A stretch of DNA of 64,000 bases. It comes from CAZLIC01 sp964559535 (GTDB lineage: Bacteria > Pseudomonadota > Alphaproteobacteria > Rhodobacterales > Rhodobacteraceae). The DNA lies in the NCBI GenBank assembly GCA_964559535.1, contig CAZLIC010000014.1, positions 8,606 through 72,605 on the forward strand. The letters are read 5' to 3'. Positions 57,802 to 64,000 of the stretch are shown here, piece by piece (the first letter of the stretch is position 1; each line of letters starts with the position of its first letter). Made by a program: the position numbers and the translations under genes. Below the pieces are notes generated by a model, which was given only the letters and a program-made list of their open reading frames with translations, did not search any database and was not told where the DNA came from.

Positions 57802-59076
57802 TCAGGCCAGGGCCTCCATCTTGCCCGCGGCGGAGATGGCGGGGGCGGTCTGGTTGTCCACGATCACCAGATCGAAGGTGCCATCGTCCTTGCGCCGCCA
57901 CTGGCCGCCGACCAGCGGTGTCTTGGTGACGTTCTTGGCGGCAAAGGGCGGCACGCCCTCGCCCTTCCAGGCCACCTTGCCCACCATCGTGTCCAGGTCG
58001 GAGGCCGCAATCGCCTCGGCCACCGCGTCGCCGTCGGTCACGTCCGACACACGGCCCATCACGTTGGACGCCACCTCGAACAGCGAATGGACAAAGCCGA
58101 TGGGCTGCGTCCAGGGGCGGCCGGTCTTGGCGGTGAAATCGGCCGCCAGATCGGCGCAAGACTGGCCGGTCAGCGACGACTTGAAGGGGTGCTGCGCGCT
58201 CCACCACACCTCGGACGACAGGTTGTGCCCGGCCTCGCCCAGCGCTTCCACCGACTGCGGGAAGAGGATGGCCTTGGCCACGGTGATGACCTTGGGCTTG
58301 TAACCCTGCTGCAGCGACTGGTTGCGGAAGGTGGTGAAGTCGGGCGGGATCACCACGCCGGTCACGATGTCGGCGTTCGCGGCCTTGAAGGCGTTGATCT
58401 GCGCGCTGAAATCGTCGGTCAGGTTCTGGTAGCGGCCGGGGTCGTTCAGCGTGTAGCCCTGTGCCGCGAAACCGGGGCCGACGCCCACGTTCGGGTCACC
58501 CCAGGCGTTGCCGTCGCCGTCGTTCGGGAACAGCCCGCCCACCTGCTTGTTGGTGTCCAGCTGGTTCCACATGTTCAGGAACACGGCAATCACGTCTTCC
58601 AGCCCCCAGAAGTAGTGGTAGGCATAGTTGAAGGGCTGCCACGAGGCCGGGTCGCCCGGGTTGCCCTGCTGGCCGATGAACCACGGCTGCCACGGCGCCT
58701 TGGTGGAAATGCAGGGCATCCCTTCGGCCTCGCAGGTGGTGGCGACAGGGTTGGTGGTTTCGGGGGTCGAGGCCACGATCATCAGGTTGATCTCGTCATC
58801 GACGATCAGTTCCTTGGCCACCGCCGCCGCCCGGTTGGGGTCGGACTGGCTGTCCTTCACGATGACTTCGAAGTTCTGGCCCGCGCTGGTGGCGAGGAAG
58901 CTTTCGATGTTGTAGGCGTCGCTTTCCGCGAACCCGGCCAGCGGCCCCGACTGCGGGCTGACATAGCCGATGCGGATTTTCGCGCCCTGCGCGATGGCGG
59001 GGGCGAAAAGGCCGGGGGTGGCAAGGGCAAGGCCGGTGGCGGCGCCCGAGCGGAGCAGCTTGCGTCTGGTGATCAT
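57802..59076 (-). CDS. ABC transporter substrate-binding protein, LivK/HAAT type
   Basis: The 424-residue periplasmic protein begins with a twin-arginine-like signal (MITRRKLLRSGAATGLALATPGLFAPAIAQ) and has the periplasmic binding type 1 fold (IRIGYVSPQSGPLAGFAESDAYNIESFL, INLMIVASTPETTNPVATTCEAEGMPCIS). Homologues near aromatic genes bind aromatic acids or their breakdown products. Several tryptophans around residues 120-140 (APWQPWFIGQQ, ASWQPFNYAYHYFWG) could form an aromatic pocket. First transporter gene of the operon. Confidence 0.92.
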   Translation of the reverse strand: MITRRKLLRSGAATGLALATPGLFAPAIAQGAKIRIGYVSPQSGPLAGFAESDAYNIESFLATSAGQNFEVIVKDSQSDPNRAAAVAKELIVDDEINLMIVASTPETTNPVATTCEAEGMPCISTKAPWQPWFIGQQGNPGDPASWQPFNYAYHYFWGLEDVIAVFLNMWNQLDTNKQVGGLFPNDGDGNAWGDPNVGVGPGFAAQGYTLNDPGRYQNLTDDFSAQINAFKAANADIVTGVVIPPDFTTFRNQSLQQGYKPKVITVAKAILFPQSVEALGEAGHNLSSEVWWSAQHPFKSSLTGQSCADLAADFTAKTGRPWTQPIGFVHSLFEVASNVMGRVSDVTDGDAVAEAIAASDLDTMVGKVAWKGEGVPPFAAKNVTKTPLVGGQWRRKDDGTFDLVIVDNQTAPAISAAGKMEALA

Positions 59077-59098
59077 TGTCGTTCCTCCCTGTGGTCGT

Positions 59099-60160
59099 TC
59101 AGTCCGGGCAGTGCCCGTCGTAGGCGTTCTGCAGTAGTGCCCGGATGCCGTCGCGGGTGACGGGCCGGGGGTTGGCATAGGGGTTGCGCGTGGCAATCTC
59201 GGCCGCGCGGTCAAGGTCTGCTTCGGTCAAGCCCAGCGCCGACAGCCGCAGCGGTGCTTTCAGTCCGGCGGCAAAGTGCCAGAGCGCGGCGCCGGCCCGC
59301 GCATGACCGAAGGTTTCGGCAAGGGGCGACAGGGCGCCGTTCACGGCGTCTTCGTTGTAGGCGGTCGTGTGGGGCAACAGCACGGCGTGAGTTTCGGCAT
59401 GCGGCAGGCCGAAGCTGCCACCCAGCACATGCGCCAGCTTGTGGTGCAGCGCCATCGACACATAGCCCAGCGCGGTGGAACAGCACCACGCGCCGTACAG
59501 CGCATCGGCACGCGCCGCACGGTCCTGCGCATCCTGCACCAGCCGGGGCATGGCGCGGGCGAAGGCGGGCAGGGCGTCGCGCGCCATGGCTGTGGTCACC
59601 GGGTTGGCGTCGGGGGCATACATCGCCTCCATCGCATGGGCGATGGCGTTCAGCGCCGAAGTCACCGTCAGGTCCACCGGCAGGGTCAGTGTCAGGTCGA
59701 CGTCGTAGATCACCGTCTCGGGGCGGATCGCCGGGTCACGCCGTGTAGTCTTTTCGCCCGCAGCGGTTTCGCCCAGAATGTCGGTCATCTCGGACCCGGC
59801 ATAGGTGGTGGGGATCACCACCTGATCGGCGCCAGTGCGCACGGCAATCGCCTTGCCCAGCCCGGTGGTTGATCCGCCGCCCAGCGACACCACGCAATCC
59901 GCCCCGGCGGCGGCATAGGCGGCGGCGGCCTGTTCCGTCACCTCAACTGGCGTGTGCATGGCGGCCCCGGCAAACACCCCCACCGCCCGGTCACCCAGTG
60001 TGGCCGCCAGAGCCTGCGCCTCGGCCTCCTGGTGCGGGGTGGACAGGACCAGCGCGCGCGACCGGCCCAACCGGGCCACTTCGTCAGGCACCTGCGCCAG
60101 CGTGCCGTGTCCGAAGACGACGCGGGTGGTCAGGCCGGGGAAGACGAAGGGGCGCGTCAT
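59099..60160 (-). CDS. Maleylacetate reductase
   Basis: The 353-residue iron-type alcohol dehydrogenase-like enzyme starts FVFPGLTTRVVFGHGTLAQVPDEV and has the NAD-binding GGGSTTGLGKAIA (94-106). It also has the family's HHKLAHVLGGSFGLPHAETHAVLLPH. Length and the TTYAGSEMTDILGETAAGEK segment fit maleylacetate reductases (TfdF/MacA). It reduces maleylacetate to 3-oxoadipate, the exit from hydroxyquinol and hydroquinone cleavage. Overlaps the hydrolase gene by 4 nt. Confidence 0.93.
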   Translation of the reverse strand: MTRPFVFPGLTTRVVFGHGTLAQVPDEVARLGRSRALVLSTPHQEAEAQALAATLGDRAVGVFAGAAMHTPVEVTEQAAAAYAAAGADCVVSLGGGSTTGLGKAIAVRTGADQVVIPTTYAGSEMTDILGETAAGEKTTRRDPAIRPETVIYDVDLTLTLPVDLTVTSALNAIAHAMEAMYAPDANPVTTAMARDALPAFARAMPRLVQDAQDRAARADALYGAWCCSTALGYVSMALHHKLAHVLGGSFGLPHAETHAVLLPHTTAYNEDAVNGALSPLAETFGHARAGAALWHFAAGLKAPLRLSALGLTEADLDRAAEIATRNPYANPRPVTRDGIRALLQNAYDGHCPD

Positions 60161-60789
60161 GGAGAATCCCCGAACGGATAGCGGGCAGCGGCGATCATCT
60201 CGGCCATCCCGGCAAAGGCGGCAACCTCGGTGACGGAAATCTCGTGCTGCCGTCCCGGCAGCATGTCGGTGCGCAGCCGCGCCCCGGCGCGGTGCAGATC
60301 GTGCGCCAGCGTCTGAAACGCGGACAGCGGAATCCAGGGGTCCGCGTCCGACCCCGTCAGGTACACCGGAACATGGCGCTGAGGGCGCACCGGCAGAGGA
60401 GCGGCGCTGGTGCCCACCCGCGCGCCCGTCAGGATGCAGGCACCATCGGCGCCCCCCTTGCGCATCAGGTACTCGGCCACCAGACAGGCGCCCTGGCTGA
60501 ACCCGCCCAGCAGGATCGGCAGCGCCGGGTCATGCGCCGCCAGCAGCACCCGGTGCAGCACGTCCAGCGAGGCCATCAGTTGCGCCTCGGTCTGCGGCGT
60601 CAGCGGGTCGACGGCGCGGGCGTCGTACCAGCTTTTGCCTTCGGCCACCGGCATCACCACCCGCGCGCCCGCCGCCCGCGCCGCATCGGCCAGCGGCGAC
60701 AGGTCGTCTGGCACCTGACCGCGACCGTGCACAAGGATGCACAGCATCCTTGCACGCGCCACAGGCTCGATGATGACGGGATCGGGCAT
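60157..60789 (-). CDS. MhqD-like alpha/beta hydrolase
   Basis: The 210-residue phospholipase/carboxylesterase-family enzyme has the nucleophile in GGFSQGA (S98), an acid in LTGSDADPW (D148 or D150) and the histidine in PGRQHEIS (H182), with the oxyanion HGRGQ near residue 21. In Bacillus, MhqD of this family is encoded with the hydroquinone dioxygenase MhqO; here the two genes are adjacent, 4 bp apart. It may hydrolyse a ring-cleavage lactone or ester. Confidence 0.88.
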   Translation of the reverse strand: MPDPVIIEPVARARMLCILVHGRGQVPDDLSPLADAARAAGARVVMPVAEGKSWYDARAVDPLTPQTEAQLMASLDVLHRVLLAAHDPALPILLGGFSQGACLVAEYLMRKGGADGACILTGARVGTSAAPLPVRPQRHVPVYLTGSDADPWIPLSAFQTLAHDLHRAGARLRTDMLPGRQHEISVTEVAAFAGMAEMIAAARYPFGDSP

Positions 60790-60793
60790 GGCG

Positions 60794-61759
60794 TCAGAAC
60801 TGCGCCGGTTCCAGCCCGGCTTCCATCTCGGGCCGACGGTCCTCGAACCACGGCGGGAAGACCAGCGACTTGCCGATGGCGTCAGCCGGTTCGTCCTTGG
60901 CCCAGCCCTCGGGCACAGTCCAAGCCAGTTCGAACAGTGCGCCACCGGGGCTGCGCATGTACATCGACTTGAAATAATTGCGGTCCTTCTGTTCGGACAC
61001 GTCGGTGTAGCCCATGCCCTCCAGCCGGGCCTTCAGGGCGTACTGGTTCTCCTCGTTCACCGTGTTGAAGGCCAGGTGGTGCACGGTGCCGCCCGCCAGT
61101 GTCCAGGTGCCCTGCGGACTGTCACGGTCCACCGTCACCTCGATCACCGACTGCAAGCCGTTGTTTTCCGGCACCACCCACATGCTGCCCTTGGCATCGC
61201 TGCCTTCGCGGCGGAACTGCATGCCGGTGTCCAGGAATTCCTCCATCGCCGCGGCATCCATCACTGCCACGCCGCCACCGTAGATGCCCTTGATGCCATG
61301 TGCAGCCGAGATGCCCTGTGATTCGTTCACGATGGGCACGCGGGGGTCGCCCGGGTTTTCCACCAGCTCGTGCGGGATGCCGCAGGGATGCGCGAACATC
61401 ACCCGCGTCAGCCCGAAGCGTTCGCCTTTCGTGGCCGCAATGCCCATGCCGTTCAGCCGGTTCACCCAGAACTCGGCCGCGCCCACCGGGATCGCCTGCA
61501 TGATGGTGCGCGTCTGGTTGGTGCCGCGGCGGCCGAAGATGCCGGGTTTCTTGAACGGAAACGTGGTGATGATGGTGGACGCATCGCCGTTCCGCGACCC
61601 GTAGTACAGGTGATAGACCGGCAGCGTGCCGTCGAACAGCACCGTGCGCTTCACCGAATGCAGGCCCAGCGCCTTGGTGAAGAAGTCATAGTCTTCCTGC
61701 ACGCCATGCGTGCTCATCGTCAGGTGATGGTAGCCAGAGACAAGGGCCATGGGCTTCAT
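60794..61759 (-). CDS. PcpA/LinE/MhqO-like hydroquinone dioxygenase (VOC family)
   Basis: The 321-residue two-domain vicinal-oxygen-chelate protein carries the Fe(II) triad at positions matching 2,6-dichlorohydroquinone dioxygenase PcpA (H11, H227, E276): here H11 (GYHHLTM), H227 (GGTVHHLAF) and E277 (GALFELAW). FPFKKPGIFGRRGTNQTRTIMQAIP is conserved in this branch. It would cleave hydroquinones between a hydroxylated carbon and its neighbour. Overlaps the second intradiol gene by 4 nt. Confidence 0.88.
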   Translation of the reverse strand: MKPMALVSGYHHLTMSTHGVQEDYDFFTKALGLHSVKRTVLFDGTLPVYHLYYGSRNGDASTIITTFPFKKPGIFGRRGTNQTRTIMQAIPVGAAEFWVNRLNGMGIAATKGERFGLTRVMFAHPCGIPHELVENPGDPRVPIVNESQGISAAHGIKGIYGGGVAVMDAAAMEEFLDTGMQFRREGSDAKGSMWVVPENNGLQSVIEVTVDRDSPQGTWTLAGGTVHHLAFNTVNEENQYALKARLEGMGYTDVSEQKDRNYFKSMYMRSPGGALFELAWTVPEGWAKDEPADAIGKSLVFPPWFEDRRPEMEAGLEPAQF

Positions 61760-62625
61760 CCTTCGTGGTCAGGGGTTGGAATGTCGGCGTCGCGGTTCAG
61801 CACCAGCACGACGTCCAGCGCAAAGCGGGGGCCATCGGCGCGAATGTCGCCAATCAGGCCGGGCCGGACGGCAAACAGCGCGTCGCGGTCGATGGCAGGG
61901 TCGCTGCCATCGAAGACGGCGGTCACCAGCCGCCGGTGCCCCGCTGCCGTGACGGCGAAGTGGATATGCGCGGGGCGGTCCAGCGAAAGCCCCAGGCGGC
62001 GCGCCAGCTGGCCCACCGGGCCGTCATCGGGCAGGGCGTATCCGGCGGGCCGGATGGTACGGAATTGGAAGCGGCCCTGCGCGTCAGCCGTGAACCGGCC
62101 GCGCAGGTTGTGTTCGGGTTGGTTGTCGGGGTCCTGGTTTTCGTAGCGGCCTTCGCTGTTGGCGTGCCAGACCTCGACCTCGGCCCCCGCCAGCGGCCGT
62201 CCCGTGGGGCCGATCGCCCGGCCGGTCACAGACAGGGGCGTCCCCACGCCGTCAAGGCACAGGTCGGCCCCCAAAGGCAGCCGCGGCGCGTCGGCGCGGT
62301 AGAACGGGCCGGGCAGGGTGGACGGCGTGGTGCCCGGCACATGCGCCACATCGCGCGACAGCACGCCGTCCGACAGGCCAAAGACATCGGCCAGCAGCAC
62401 CCATTCCTGCCGCCGCGCGTCGGTGGCATAGCCCACATCGGTCAGGAACTGCAGCAGCGCGTCAAACTCCCCGGGCGTCGGGCGCAGCGCGGCAAGAATC
62501 TGGAACGCATGGTCCATGATCATCCGCACGGCCTCGCCCACCCGCCCGGGCGGAGCCGAGGCAAGGCGGCGGCGAAGCTCTGCCGCAATCTCGTTGCCCT
62601 CTGCGCCGGTGCCGCGCCCGTCCAT
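61756..62625 (-). CDS. Second intradiol ring-cleavage dioxygenase
   Basis: The 289-residue Fe(III) dioxygenase keeps all four ligands: Y161 (EGRYENQ), Y196 (AGYALPDDGPVG), H220 and H222 (RPAHIHF). The N-terminal dimerisation domain is shorter and more diverged than in the paralogue at 51.7-52.6 kb. Substrate is probably catechol or hydroxyquinol. The ATG at 62625 has GGGGGG nine bases upstream; an in-frame ATG (62634) and TTG (62652) are alternatives. First gene of the operon, divergent from the LysR gene. Confidence 0.87.
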   Translation of the reverse strand: MDGRGTGAEGNEIAAELRRRLASAPPGRVGEAVRMIMDHAFQILAALRPTPGEFDALLQFLTDVGYATDARRQEWVLLADVFGLSDGVLSRDVAHVPGTTPSTLPGPFYRADAPRLPLGADLCLDGVGTPLSVTGRAIGPTGRPLAGAEVEVWHANSEGRYENQDPDNQPEHNLRGRFTADAQGRFQFRTIRPAGYALPDDGPVGQLARRLGLSLDRPAHIHFAVTAAGHRRLVTAVFDGSDPAIDRDALFAVRPGLIGDIRADGPRFALDVVLVLNRDADIPTPDHEG

Positions 62626-62686
62626 GCCGTGCATCCCCCCTGCCTGCAACAAAGGTTTAGGGGGCCGACCGGCCTCGGCTGATGAC

Positions 62687-62715
62687 TTTCCGGAAAATCA
62701 ATATACCATTCCGTT
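62687..62715. promoter_or_regulatory. Probable LysR operator region
   Basis: The short divergent spacer contains the palindrome TTTCCGGAAA (62687-62696) and an imperfect dyad ATACCATTCCGTTAT (62703-62717) of the T-N11-A kind bound by LysR proteins. Both are within 30 bp of the LysR start. Confidence 0.5.
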
Positions 62716-63666
62716 ATGAAGCTCAGCGAAGCGCATCTGATCCAGCTTTCGGCCGTTGTCGACGCGGGCAGCGTCAGCAAGGGCGCTGCGGCGCTGGGCC
62801 TTTCGCAGCCCGCGCTGTCGCGGTCGCTGGCGCAGCTGGAGGCGCGGGTGGGCAAGCCGCTGTTCCTGCGCGGGCGCCGCCCGTTGCAGGCCACGCCGCT
62901 GGGTGTGCAACTGGCCGCGCACGGCCGCCGCATCCTGATCGAAAGCCGCCGGGCGACCGAAGCCGTGCAAAGCCTTTTGCGCGGTACCCGCGGACTGGTG
63001 CGGGTGGGGGGCGTGCCGTTTTTCATGGATGCGATGATCAGCCGCATCATCGCCGGCTTCCAGAACCAGCACCCGGACGTCGATTTCCAGCAAAGCTACG
63101 GCAACCTGTCCGAAGTCGGGGCCAGCCTGCTGGCCGACCAGCTTGACCTTGGCATCGTGCCGCTGGGCACCTCGGCAGAACCCGACGGGCTTGAATTCAC
63201 GGCCATCCTCGCCGCGCGCAACGTGGCGTGCTGCCGTGTCGGCCACCCGTTGCAACGCGCCAAGCGGCTGACGACCGGTGACCTTGGCCGGTACCCCTGG
63301 GTGGCGCCCTTGCCCGGCTCGCCACTTCTGGCCGACCTGTTTGCGATCCGCTCGTCGCTGGGCGCGGGCGATCTGGACATCCGCTATTCCGGCGGGTCGC
63401 TGCTCAGCGTGATGAACTATCTGGCCGAGACCGACGCCCTGGCCGTGCTGCCGTTCTCGGTCTGGTTCGCCGAGCGCAAGCAGCACAACATCGCCGTTCT
63501 GCCGGTGGACATTCCGCAGCCTCAGCGCAACCTTGGCGTCCTGCGTGTTGGCGGCCTGCCCCGCAACCCCGCGGCGGCGGCCTTTGCCGACTTCGTGGTG
63601 CAATCGTTCATGTCGATGCAGCAACTGATCCTGCGGCACGAAAACGCCGTGGTCTGGCGGCGCTAG
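62716..63666 (+). CDS. LysR-family transcriptional regulator of the aromatic operon
   Basis: The 316-residue protein has an N-terminal winged helix-turn-helix (SEAHLIQLSAVVDAGSVSKGAAALGLSQPALSRSLAQLEARVGKPLFLR) and a C-terminal inducer-binding domain (VRVGGVPFFMDAMISRIIAGFQNQHPDVDF). Divergent orientation next to a dioxygenase gene is the usual layout for LysR activators such as CatR, ClcR or TfdR, which respond to a pathway intermediate. It probably activates the eleven-gene operon. Confidence 0.93.
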   Translation: MKLSEAHLIQLSAVVDAGSVSKGAAALGLSQPALSRSLAQLEARVGKPLFLRGRRPLQATPLGVQLAAHGRRILIESRRATEAVQSLLRGTRGLVRVGGVPFFMDAMISRIIAGFQNQHPDVDFQQSYGNLSEVGASLLADQLDLGIVPLGTSAEPDGLEFTAILAARNVACCRVGHPLQRAKRLTTGDLGRYPWVAPLPGSPLLADLFAIRSSLGAGDLDIRYSGGSLLSVMNYLAETDALAVLPFSVWFAERKQHNIAVLPVDIPQPQRNLGVLRVGGLPRNPAAAAFADFVVQSFMSMQQLILRHENAVVWRR

Positions 63667-63933
63667 GCAGCACGGCAGCGCCAGGCCCTGAAGACGGCGA
63701 TGCCGCAACTTCGGGCATCTGCGCTGCGACGCTGCACGGTGCGTGCAATGCGCTTGCATTTTCCGCCAGTCTTGATGAAGGAGCGGCACGATCCACGAGC
63801 CAAGGCGAGTCGCATGCCCATACATCCGACCCGTGCGCTGACATGATGCAGGTCCGCGCGCAGCATATCTCCGCGGCCAACGCCCCCCTGACGCACCGTT
63901 TTCGCCCGGTGAACGCATGAAAACGGTGGGCGC
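63667..63933. other. Intergenic region before the epimerase gene
   Basis: No convincing gene. Short dyads are present (for example GATGCC...GGGCATC near 63697-63720) but no terminator with a U-run. It must contain the promoter of the following gene. Confidence 0.4.
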
Positions 63934-64000
63934 ATGAAGATTCTTGTGACGGGCGGGTGTGGGTTCATCGGGTCGGCGGTGGTTCGGCTGGCGGTGGGGC
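63934..64000 (+). CDS. NAD-dependent epimerase/dehydratase (RfbB-like), truncated by window edge
   Basis: Only 22 codons are present: MKILVTGGCGFIGSAVVRLAVG. The GGCGFIGS Rossmann motif and the SAVVRLAV continuation resemble dTDP-glucose 4,6-dehydratase (RfbB) in Rhodobacteraceae, but other nucleotide-sugar epimerases share this start. The rest lies beyond the window. Confidence 0.7.
   Translation, partial: MKILVTGGCGFIGSAVVRLAVG

Noticed and set aside
63663..63968. 101-codon minus-strand frame overlapping the start of the epimerase gene
   Set aside because: Arg/Ala-rich shadow of GC-rich DNA, overlapping the promoter and start of the epimerase gene.

Overview
The window is GC-rich chromosomal DNA (about two thirds G+C by eye), densely packed with overlapping genes on both strands. 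The gene set points to a Rhodobacteraceae member (Rhodobacter, Tabrizicola or Gemmobacter type). Pointers are a DksA that lacks its zinc cysteines, paired DUF6477/DUF6456 genes, a cys operon of the form DUF2849-cysI-cysH-DUF934, radA-cvpA-purF in a row, RTX-type secreted proteins, and dispersed intergenic repeats that I associate with this family. I saw no phage, integrase, transposase, CRISPR array, rRNA or tRNA gene. This placement is inference from gene content, not from a marker gene.

Layout. 1-9.4 kb: truncated MoxR ATPase, dksA, an FAD monooxygenase, an RTX-like protein, acnA, a DUF1223 thioredoxin-fold protein, and a large exported protein of unknown function. 9.5-21 kb: guaA, an MttB-superfamily methyltransferase, the DUF6477/DUF6456 pair, an SDR, the purF-cvpA-radA group, a retropepsin-like protease with a DUF5678 partner, a PqiA-like membrane protein and a coiled-coil membrane protein. 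21-31.5 kb: alr-mlaE-mlaF, xdhC with a molybdopterin-binding protein, an ArsR-SRPBCC fusion, infC and fpr. 31.5-42.4 kb: the cysteine/sulfite-reduction operon with a divergent Lrp regulator, P450 plus DMT exporter, tpiA, DUF4202, DUF3422, a CoA-binding protein and a second RTX protein. 42.7-47.2 kb: rlmB, ilvN, a BrnTA toxin-antitoxin island, and ilvB behind a leader-peptide attenuator. 47.3-51.6 kb: HxlR regulator divergent from a GST/NTF2/tautomerase/DMT operon, then a Tat-exported PhoX phosphatase.

51.7-63.7 kb is the most coherent accessory block: eleven minus-strand genes, mostly overlapping, with a divergent LysR gene. It encodes a complete branched-chain-type ABC importer, a TfdB-like flavin hydroxylase, two intradiol ring-cleavage dioxygenases, a PcpA/LinE/MhqO-like hydroquinone dioxygenase, an MhqD-like hydrolase and a maleylacetate reductase. 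The likely logic is: import an aromatic acid or phenol, hydroxylate it to a (hydroxy)hydroquinone, cleave the ring, and reduce maleylacetate to 3-oxoadipate. The window closes with the first codons of an NAD-dependent sugar epimerase/dehydratase.

Regulatory highlights read directly from sequence: a complete four-segment transcription attenuator with a 16-residue leader peptide (MRLLLVIVVGMWRMGR) in front of ilvB; a probable AUA start codon with a good Shine-Dalgarno for infC; a double-hairpin repeat present twice with compensatory changes in its stems; and a GC-palindrome repeat present four times.
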